Shown here: positions 55,703 through 64,000 of the stretch, piece by piece
Layout: each line of letters begins with the position of its first letter
Numbering within the stretch: position 1 is the first letter of the stretch
Assembly: GCF_001540865.1 (NCBI RefSeq)
Contig: NC_033622.1
Coordinates: 13,832,797-13,896,796, forward strand
Direction of reading: 5' to 3'
DNA length: 64,000 nt
From: Ananas comosus
Taxonomy: Eukaryota > Streptophyta > Magnoliopsida > Poales > Bromeliaceae
Notes under the pieces: model-generated
Database searches by the model: none
What the model was told of the DNA's origin: nothing
The model's input: only the letters and a program-made list of their open reading frames with translations
Made by a program: the position numbers and the translations under genes

Positions 55703-58700
55703 CTAGTGCGAGACATGGGTGGTCGCGTTCTTCTTGAAGTCGATCTTATCGACCTTCACCTCTCCATCAATGAGCTCGTAGACATACACCACGACACGGA
55801 GGCCATCGATGTCCATGAGCACGAAGCTCGGGTTGACATCATAAGTGATGCTGCTGTATGCACCAGTTGCTGAGCCAGGGTTTATCACGACGCCACCCTC
55901 GTGCTTGTAGGCTTTGAACTGATGGGTGTGGCCTGTGACGAGAATGTCTACATCCAACTGCCGCTGCAGCATAGCTAATGAATCCAAGTCACCCCATGGG
56001 ATTACCTGTGCATATTGTATCAGAAAAATGAGAAAAACTGTCCAATGTCCATGTAACCATATAATAAGTGGAATGAAATTATAGAAGCAAGGTGGAAGTT
56101 AAGCAAATCTGACAAGAATGTTTCAAAAAAAGCTAACGTCTCTTTGAAGTTAATAGATACAGACAGTGTGGACAACCACCGAGAGAACCAGATACATGAC
56201 GCAAACCTCATTAGTATTAATTAGTTACCATCACAGTTTTAAACAACCACCTCAGTTACTTGTGCAGAGTTGAGAAGAATCATATATTCAACTAACATTA
56301 GGCTTAGTAATAATGATTTACAACATTCCCAATCATGAAAGACATAAGTTACTATGTTGATCTGGCATTACAAATGTTGTAACTAGCAACAAGCAATTAT
56401 GACCCAAGTAAAATTTCAGAAAAAATAATTAAATATATACATTTGATTCGATATTTGCATCATATGTGGATTCAACTAATGTGGCACAAAAGTGTGATAA
56501 CATTACCAATCCCTTTAAGAAGCACTCGAATTTACACGCTTCCTTGCTCAACCTCATGTGTCATTGAATCTTTTGCAAGTATGTTGGGAGTTAGTCACAA
56601 ACCAGACACCTCTTGGCATTTACTGAATTTTTCTAACGGCAGGTTTATATAATAAGAGTGAAATCTACTAGCATTTTCACTATGGCTCCCATGCTTCAGA
56701 AGTAGCCGACAATAAATGTTTCTGTTAACATTTCAATCATTACTCGTGATTATTAGAGACAGAAACACCAAATATTAGCTCAATCTTCAGACCAAGTATT
56801 TCCATGTGGAAAACTACTATAGTGCTATCTGAATAAGACATAACGACAATACCTGCATTTCATACTAACATGAGAAAACTCGAGCAAGGTGTCTCCATAT
56901 GAAAGATTAAACAGTAGAAAAGAGCATTTTACACGGTCATATTCCTATATAAGGCGATTTCAATCAGCTGGTATACACTACAAAGCTTTTTCTAGTTCGC
57001 AATATGTGAAATATAGCATTAGTAGACAAGGTAAACAATTTACAAACACTTTAAACCTTTGTCCACCTAGGAATAAATACAACAAACAAAAGACATAAGT
57101 AGAAAAGGAAGAACAACTAAGAGAGAGAGAGAGAGAGAGAGAGAGAACCTGATGGCCGTGGCATATCCCAAGCTTGAATTGACCAATAGTAAGTGTTTTG
57201 TTCTCTGGATAACGGGCATCTTCATCATATTCACCTCTGGTGACATGCAGATCAGGGCAGAGGCTTTTCAGGTAATCATGGACCTCCTGTCAGAAATAGA
57301 AAGACAGGTGAATTGTAAAACTTGACTTCTATATACTTGAACTACTCTTCAGTTCATTCTTTGCTAAATCCACCCCATCGACAATAACAAGTGCAAAACA
57401 AAGATGATCCGACGAAGAAAAGCAGAACAAACCGCTAACTTAAAGCGTTGTTTGTAAAGACCGCTACTATAAGTTAGAAACTATTTGTCACACACCAAAA
57501 AGCATAAGGTATTTGCAGCAGGTAAGCAATCTAACTAAGAAAGATCAGTATGCACCCAGCATCCGTTTAACATCTTAATAAAAAGAAAAAATAGTACAGA
57601 CTCACAAACTGAAATTGAAAACTGATGCAAGTAACAAAATTCCAAGAAACTGAAGACTAATGCAAGTAACTATAAGATTCGAAAGAATGGAAACTTAGAA
57701 TTGTTGATGCAGTAATAAAATTTCATTCAACAGAACAAATTCTCGATAAGTATATGATATACAACTTTCAAGGGAGAAGCTTAATTATGGTGCAAATCAT
57801 GATTAACCAGAAGATTTTGCACATTTCCAAGCCCATGAGTTGGCTAAGGGCCTAAGGCCATCAAAAGCCCACAAATGGGAGCGATGGTCAACTTATTCAT
57901 GGTTATAGTATGAGATGTTAAGATCAGACTTCTCACTAAATGACTTAATCCATTTCACTGATATGCTTGAGGTATAAAGTATTTCATCCTTAGGTTCAAT
58001 ATTGATAGGAATAAGTTCACACATGAAAACCTAAAAAAATATTATAGCATGGCCTTTACAAAGGTCGCTAAGTGAGAGCCCTCTATTCGTCTTTCCCAGA
58101 AAAACTATTATCAAGGGAGTAATAAAATATATTATAGTTTTAAACCTACAGTTATCACAAAAGCCCCTTCCCTTCTCTTCCCCATGAATCACAGCAACAT
58201 CCCTTTGGAGAAAGGATTTAAGTGTTCATCGACAAAGGTCGTGCTTGGTGTGTCATACTATGCTGACAAGATATTGACACGACGTGAGCCCCGTGCTGAT
58301 AGCACAGTTCAAAACCCTTTTTTTCTTTGAAAATTTGCTAGTTACCTCGATAAAGTACAAGAGATTTGATAAAGATACATAATAAGTAATTAGAAAATAT
58401 TAGCGCCAAAGAAAATAAATATCTCACGTCATAATGTGTCAACACGCATATATTTTTGTGACCAACACACTCAGGCACAACACAATACGCATCGTGCCAT
58501 ACTATGTTAGCAAGTTCTTGGCATAATTCCGTGCCATGACTTTAAAATCCTTTGTTTTGGAGAGAATACATTATGGACCCACAAAAGAAGCCATATTAGA
58601 GATAATTTACTTTCGCCTGTGCATGAATTTTTACGCAAGAGCAGAACATTTCGCATAAACAAACATGATATATTTGTCGACACATACTCTGACCCTGAGT

Positions 58701-59100
58701 CGACCGACAAAAGAACGGCTTTAAGCAACAGTATTTAAAACTAATACACAAGCATAAGGTAATTGCCAAGGTAATTGCCAATTGAAATTCATGGTTAACT
58801 ACGCGGCTACCCCGAATTTGAATGACGCGAAGGTTCTAAATTAGACCGGCTACATGCAAAGATCTTATTCTGCTTTTCTTCATCTTATACCTAAACAAAA
58901 AGAAAGCAAAATCCACCATAAATCTCTTAAGCTAAGAATACAATATAGAAGAGATGATTTGAAGTTACCTTGATGCATAGATTCCCAGTGCATATAATGT
59001 GTTGAATTTTCCCAGGAACAAGCATGGACTTAAACTTAGCAGGGAGATCAGGTGCTCTATGGGGAATATGGAGATCACCCAAAGCTAAAACTAACACCAT
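55703..59100 (-). CDS. VPS29: Vacuolar protein sorting-associated protein 29, retromer subunit, 3 exons, 190 aa
   Basis: Core subunit of the retromer complex (with VPS35 and VPS26) that recycles vacuolar sorting receptors from endosomes; the Arabidopsis ortholog is MAG1. Coding exons are 59100-58969 (44 codons), 57286-57149 (46) and 56005-55703 (100 plus TAG), all introns phase 0. The protein has a metallophosphoesterase fold: LALGDLHIP (residues 5-13), CTGNLC (near 37-42), [20 protein letters not shown] (near 85-96), VTGHTHQF (113-120) and NPGSATGAY. Length equals the usual 190 aa and no key motif is missing. The middle exon's donor (CAG|GTTCTCTC) runs directly into a CT microsatellite. Leader sequence and probably one leader intron lie at 59101-59560 (gene sense donor GG|GTAATT near 59482). 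Confidence 0.97.
57120..57146. repeat. (GA)n microsatellite abutting the VPS29 exon 2 donor
   Basis: A GA tract on the plus strand, (CT)n in gene sense, beginning two to three bases after the GT of the exon 2 splice donor at 57147-57148. Confidence 0.9.
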
Positions 59101-59981
59101 TATTTTTCAATTTTTTTCTTTTTTTTTTTCCCCTCACTAAATGAGATCAATCTCGTCCTTCAAAGCTCGTCCAAACCTAAACCTAAACACACAAGAAAAG
59201 TAAAAATAAAAACTTTTAAAAAAAAATCATAATGCCCCATAAAGATCGCATAAACCCCTCAACAATCACAAGGGTTTCGATGCACAATAGAGAGATTTAG
59301 TACCCTCGTCGCGATCGCCCCGTAGTGAGAGAAAGCTCTTCGATTACAAATCTCTACGAACCTGCTCCGTCGATTAAGAAATACCAAAGCAAAAAAATCA
59401 ATATCGAAAACACAGTAATCGGATTAATTGTTCATAATAAACTGTATAAATTTAGATTTATTGAAGCGAGAAATTAAATTACCCGTGGAGGCGAAAACCT
59501 ATTACCCATGAGGCCCGTGCGGGAGAACGAAGAGGAGGGGGGAGATTCTCAACAAATCGCTCGTTTTCATCTGCACCTTCCGTATGCGTGCATACCGTGA
59601 ACCGCAGCTTCTCATCCGTACACCCCATTTTATGCTCTCAATCGACCCGTCCAATTAGAAAAAGAGTTGGTTGATAGGCGGATGAGATGAAAGTTTGGGT
59701 AGAGGGTGTATGCACCAAGTGCAGGGAATAAGTGGTCCGATTGTGGCTTCGGATTCGATATGCATGGACCAAACAGTGGTCGGTCGGGTTCGATTTTAGG
59801 TTCGAACCCAAATGGGTTCCACTTCGGCCCGTTTAGTAACGTAGGTAGGTTATCTAATGCTATTAGGTAAAACGGATTTAGAATAAAAGTATATATAAAT
59901 ATATTTTTGCGCAGAAAATATCTCATAATTTATTTATTGTGATAAATAAATATGATATATTTCTGTGGTACTCTTTTATCA

Positions 59982-60173
59982 CGAAGCAACCTTTTCTTCT
60001 TTTTTTTTTTTGATAGAAAGGTGGCATGTTATTCACGTTTGATTTATTTCTTTCAGAAAAAAACTTAGTTGGAAATGTGAATCAATTAAAATTTGAACTT
60101 ACGACCGCAGATACCAATCACTAAATTCTTTACTATTTGCGCTAGAGACGGTCAGTCGAAGCAATCTTTTCTT
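59982..60173 (-). mobile_element. SINE with 17-bp target duplication
   Basis: The body at 59999-60156 begins with poly-T, GATAGAAAGGTGGCATGTTA, then AAATGTGAATCAATTAAAAT, GATACCAATCACTAAATTCT and GCTAGAGACGGTCAG. The flanks CGAAGCAACCTTTTCTT and CGAAGCAATCTTTTCTT differ at one base. Confidence 0.88.
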
Positions 60174-60353
60174 AATCCCAAAGAGAACTTTCCGCATTCA
60201 GTTTCCATAAATTATATTTTTTAGAGTTTTGAGAACTTTAGATCTTGTACCAAATTTGATCCCAATATTCATGGAATTCCTTGTGTGAGATTTATAAGTT
60301 TGGCAAGCCAAGTTCAAACCCTGTTGAATCCTCATGCGGAATCCTCATGCGGA

Positions 60354-60482
60354 TAACCGACCGTCTCTAGTGCAAGTGGCAAAAGGCTTGGTGGTTGATA
60401 TCCGAGATCCCAAATTTGAATTCCAGTCGATTCACATTTTCAGCTAAGTTTATTTCTAAATGAAATGAGCGAAGCGGGTAAT
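60354..60482 (+). mobile_element. SINE lacking its 3' tail
   Basis: ATAACCGACCGTCTCTAGTG, CAAGTGGCAAAAGGCTTGGT, GATATCCGAGATCCCAAATT, GCTAAGTTTATTTCTAAATG and GCGAAGCGGGTAATAG. It stops before the CTACCTTTTTCTC and poly-A part, and no target duplication is seen. Confidence 0.75.
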
Positions 60483-60887
60483 AGATTTAGGTACGGCTTT
60501 ATTTGTTACTATACGGGGGATTATTTTTCGTACTTGAATTATTAGATGTTTATAAGAAAACTCCACATATCAAAGAAAATGAGAGGTAGGTAGCATGCCA
60601 AACAAATAAAACATAATAAGATTGACTGACAAAAAGAAAAAACATCCAACTTCTCAATAGTTTCAAGCCAAACTCTTTTTTTTTTTTTTTTTCCAGCTAT
60701 CTTTCTTTAGAAAGTTCTTATTGATCAGCTAGAAATGACCGATGTTTCAGTAGTTCATAGTCATTTATCTATCATATAACTGTGATGAAGATAGACAACA
60801 AGGTAGAAAAAAGTAAGATAGAAAAGTTCGGTAAACGAAATATTGAAGCAGCATATGTAAAGCAAATGATCCATATGAGGCGAATAG

Positions 60888-61090
60888 CTAAAACGGAGCA
60901 GAAGCTACATCTTTCACTGAAACCGCATTTGGAGGAGAAAGTGCTTCTTGATCTTTCGGTGGTTGTTTCCATTCTCTGCCCGACACTGCTAGAGCCACCT
61001 TCTTGACCTTTGCCCCATCAACCAAATCGTCCTTCAACTTCAGACCCTGCTCATCGTCACCAACAAGTCAATTATATGATTATGTAAAGA

Positions 61091-61132
<42 letters not shown>

Positions 61133-62446
61133 TAACATTAATTCAATTTATAGGGATTGTTAATTAAACTAAACTTACGAACATTTACTCTGTGTTTTGG
61201 ATTTTCGGTTAAGCTCGGGCTAAATTTGGGGAAGCTTAGATATGCCCGAAACCATTTTGAACCTACATTTTGAGGCCCAGCTAAAAACAAAGCATGTTTT
61301 GATGTGACTTGAGCCTAAATACGCTACCATGTCTTACCTTAGGATTCCAATAGTTGAAATATTTTACTCAAATTATGTACTTATTTTTGTTCACTTTAGA
61401 AACCTAAAAATGAGATATACGAATTACCTCAGTGAAAATTCTTAGAGCTTCTTCTGGGCTGTTGCTTCTTAATATCTTCAGTGCTTCTTCCTGCAATAAG
61501 TACTCAAAATAGTGTGTGAAAATTAATTTTAAATACAAGGGAATTATAAAGTAATTAAATTAAGTTTTAGTCCTGCACATTATATTAAGTGCTCATCACA
61601 TAAATGTACATGTGTACTTATTATGTACGAAAAGTAATAATTTAATTTNAAATGTACATGTGTACTTATTATGTACGAAAAGTAATAAAGAAAAATAACA
61701 AGCTAGAAAGAGAAAGCTTACATACTTCAATAAAATGCATCAAAGTTAAACTTATGACAATCTTGGTAATTTACGCTGATTAGCTAAAATGTGACTAGTA
61801 ATTAAGCCTGATTAATTTATGCTTGTTATTTTTCTTCATCGATCTCTGTATACTTGTACTCTCTTTCAGCGATGATGTCGAGAGCTAGAACGAAACTTTA
61901 TAACCTCATTACTTCACTATGTAGATCTTGGAGCACGAGTATTCGAAAGTGCGTAGGATTTTGTCGCTTTCGACGATGGCTTGGATACGCAAATACGACA
62001 TTACGTCCAACATCATCTGACGTAATCAAACTAATTTTACGTAACAAATTTGAAACCGTTAACGGTTCCATATACGTTTCTAGGATTGTTATAGAATGAA
62101 ATGAGATATGAGCGGTTTGACATATATAGAATTTCACACAAAAACTCGAAAAAGTGTCCAATTCTCCCGTGATCTAAAATTTGGAAGCGAACCAAAGAGA
62201 CATCTCCACCGTCATCAAGATAAGAGAACCAAAATGTTTGAAACATTTCATACGAAACACGGTGTTACATTTAGATAGCAACTGAGGCAATTAAACAATA
62301 AAATCACATAAATTTTCTAAATTTAGCCTATATACATTTACCCTTGCACGTTTCATTTCCACGGTGGTTAGAGTGGGGGGCTCATTGAACTCCTGCAAAT
62401 TTGGTGGCTCGCTCTCAATTGAGGATTGCCTCTCAATTGATCCCAT
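60888..62446 (-). CDS. Unrecognised small protein, 3 exons, 108 aa
   Basis: I do not recognise a named family. Exons 62446-62342 (35 codons), 61490-61428 (21) and 61046-60888 (52 plus TAG) are joined by three-phase-0, GT-AG introns. The product begins MGSIERQSSIESEPPNLQEF and continues NEPPTLTTVEMKRAR; the middle exon is EEALKILRSNSPEEALRIFT, and the last exon is Lys/Val-rich and charged (LKLKDDLVDGAKVKKVALAV, ending PPNAVSVKDVASAPF). Predicted soluble, with an amphipathic middle helix and no signal peptide or membrane segment. The tidy phases and the codon-complete small exons argue for a real gene. A possible leader exon and promoter lie right of 62450. Confidence 0.65.
61092..61128. repeat. 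(AT)n microsatellite in an intron of the 108-aa gene
   Basis: About 18 AT units close to exon 3, on the intron side. Confidence 0.9.
61602..61688. repeat. Direct repeat flanking an N (assembly join)
   Basis: AAATGTACATGTGTACTTAT followed by TATGTACGAAAAGTAATAA occurs at 61602-61640 and again at 61650-61688, either side of the N at 61649. The identical copies suggest overlapping contig ends were not merged. Confidence 0.75.
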
Positions 62447-63423
62447 TCCAACACCCAAATTTATTTATTTTTTTTTCAAAAAAAGGAAAAAAAATAGAAA
62501 TTAAGATGTACACAAATGGGCCTCGTTAATCGTTTTCTATATATGGTTATATATAAATTTAGTAGTTATTAGTGAGAGGTAATAATAAGCAGTGACTCGT
62601 GCTCGGCGTGTGTACGTGTGAATGGGAAGTGACACGTTGCAGGGAATAGAAGCCCAAGGCCCCAAGTTGTGAGCACATTTTGTCATTTTGCTTGTTTCCG
62701 TTACTAGGGTATTGACTTTAATTTGAAATTGGGGTGAGAATTTGGTAACGAATCGTTTTGAATTTTAATCTAAAATTATATAATTTTTTAAAAAAATTTT
62801 ATAAAAAACTTATATGAATTTTTAATTTGTTATATAGTTAGCCACTTGACTATTTTTTTTGGTTGAGTAATTAACCTTTCAGAATTAACGCGCATGAACC
62901 TTTTAAGAAGCAAATGACGAGTACGAGTTATAATTAGATACAAAATTTCATAAAAATAAACTATAATTTGGTCAAAATTTAGAAAGATTTGACATTACTT
63001 TTTCCATTTGACACTCTGGTCGAACTATATGGTCGCCGGTATAATCATATTGTCGAATTTTGTAATGAGCGATATCAATACTTGCTAAACATTAATTACA
63101 AGTTACAATTTTAAATTGCTTTGTACAAATGCCTTTTCTTTTTTTTCTTTTTTCTTTTTTTTGAGAAGTGGTAGCTTTCTACTGTTTTATTCAATAAGAA
63201 TATGAACTTAGGTACAAAAGTACGACAACAAGACCACGTAAAAATAAAAAGAAAAATAAAAGGAAAAAGATATAAAAAAAAGAGAAAAGAAGAAAAAGAG
63301 CAAACCAAGCTACAACAATAAAATTATGTACTGATCCCAAAGCCTTCTTGAGCTCTCTAATCTCCAACAACAACTAGTATGATTTTTTTTTTTTTTTATT
63401 CACGAATCACATATATGAAAATA
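62447..63423. other. Upstream region of the 108-aa gene, SINE relic, no other gene
   Basis: AT-rich sequence with poly-A/T runs. The only element is a SINE tail at about 63137-63230. Confidence 0.55.
63137..63230 (-). mobile_element. SINE 3' part, head replaced
   Basis: T-rich tract, TTGAGAAGTGGTAGCTTTCT, ACTGTTTTATTCAATAAGAA, TATGAACTTAGGTAC, matching the reverse-complement SINE tail. The box B and head are not recognisable. Confidence 0.55.
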
Positions 63424-63856
63424 TGTTAAATATGTCTCGAATTTTAATACCGTAAGGTCTTCTAACTATATTCTATTTTAATTATCCCGTTAAGTTAAGT
63501 TTAGATTATACCTAATTTATCGAGATATTCCTAATCTTAGTGGGTTTGTATTCCTAATCGTATTAGGATTTAGCCACTATTATAAATATACTATTTCTGC
63601 TATTAATTTAGTGCGAAAGATAAGAGAGAGAATATGGGTGTATTTTTGGGATTAGGGTTTTGTGAGAGAGGCATATTTTGTACGCCACTTTGATTCTAAT
63701 GAAGATTTCCGTTCCGTCTTCGCCCGTAGACGTAGGCCGTTGGCCGAACCACGTAAATATTGTGTGCTTTATTTTTTCTTCTCTCTTTCTCGAATCTCTT
63801 TTGGTATTTTCGCATCCGACGAACTAGATCTTCTCGATTTTAGTTCTAACAAAATA
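63419..63856 (+). mobile_element. Solo LTR (428 bp) with 5-bp target duplication
   Basis: 63424-63851 begins TGTTAAATATG and ends TTCTAACA, so it has TGTTA/TAACA inverted ends. AAATA flanks it on both sides (63419-63423 and 63852-63856). Inside are TATAAATATA near 63581 (promoter), GGATTAGGGTTTTG, and GACGTAGGCCGTTGGCCGAA then CCACGTAAATATTGTGTGC, wording common in plant Ty1/copia LTRs. No internal retrotransposon domain, primer-binding site or second LTR lies next to it, so it is a solo LTR left by recombination. Confidence 0.85.
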
Positions 63857-64000
63857 TGTTGAGAAATTTATGAATTTTAATTTCACGGGCCAATGTAAAA
63901 GTTCTATAATAAGCAGGACAATGGTTTTATCTAGACAGTTAGTTGGTATTAAAGAAAATAATCAAAGCGGATAACTTGTCATCTTTAATGATCTCTCTCT
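63857..64000. other. Window end, nothing recognised
   Basis: AT-rich sequence to the right of the solo LTR; no feature. Confidence 0.5.

Larger units (their letters stand above)
59482..60887. other. VPS29 promoter and intergenic region with two SINEs
   Basis: 59482-59600 is the likely untranslated first exon and promoter of VPS29. Beyond it lie SINE copies at 59999-60156 and 60354-60482. A GGGTTCCACTTCGGCCC patch near 59810-59830 codes for nothing recognisable. Confidence 0.5.

Noticed and set aside
61854..62099. 81-codon plus-strand frame MYSLSAMMSRARTK...
   Set aside because: It lies inside an intron of the minus-strand 108-aa gene, has no recognisable motif and an equally open antisense frame. 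It may be an old repeat.

Overview
This 64 kb window is nuclear DNA from a flowering plant, most likely a monocot. The evidence is spliced genes with GT-AG introns, AT-rich and SSR-rich intergenic DNA, tRNA-derived SINEs, a solo LTR, MITEs and miR395 hairpins. A non-grass commelinid such as pineapple would fit, but the species is a guess. All gene models come from reading splice sites by eye and checking that exon phases add up; no search was run.

Layout. (1) 3.1-9.2 kb, minus: complete seven-exon GH3 beta-D-xylosidase, 775 aa, BXL4-like. (2) 17.4-19.8 kb, plus: six-exon PDCD2-family gene, 400 aa, with one GC-AG intron and a telo-box/site II promoter. (3) 24.26-24.86 kb: isolated GC-rich block with G-boxes, ending exactly at an N. 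(4) 28.27-33.3 kb, plus: WRKY19-like zinc-finger-repeat protein with 11 Cys/His repeats, coded in one large exon behind a long spliced leader. (5) 33.66-41.4 kb, minus: a tandem array of one small unrecognised gene family, with a truncated relic, a 113-aa copy and a 205-aa copy. The flanks are duplicated too, and later insertions (SINE, endoglucanase exon fragment) sit in the right-hand unit. (6) 44.76-46.05 and 52.0-53.9 kb, plus: two miR395 clusters of three hairpins each, plus one diverged miR395-like fold. Each cluster has a TATA box and the same 20-bp sequence upstream, which matches the sulfur-limitation UPE-box (EIN3-like/SLIM1 site) at 19 of 20 positions as I recall the consensus. (7) 48.1-49.7 kb, plus, between the two clusters: a probable small single-pass, possibly mitochondrial protein. 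(8) 55.7-59.1 kb, minus: VPS29 retromer subunit, complete at 190 aa. (9) 60.9-62.4 kb, minus: an unrecognised 108-aa protein in three exons. (10) 63.42-63.85 kb: solo LTR with a 5-bp target duplication.

The genes do not form one pathway. The best functional unit is the miR395 locus, which is expected to down-regulate ATP sulfurylase and a sulfate transporter during sulfur starvation. The duplicated promoter element gives it a testable link to the sulfur-starvation regulator. At least 16 pieces of one SINE family are scattered through the window, several with clean target duplications that date them relative to the local duplications. Four single-N positions mark doubtful joins in the assembly.
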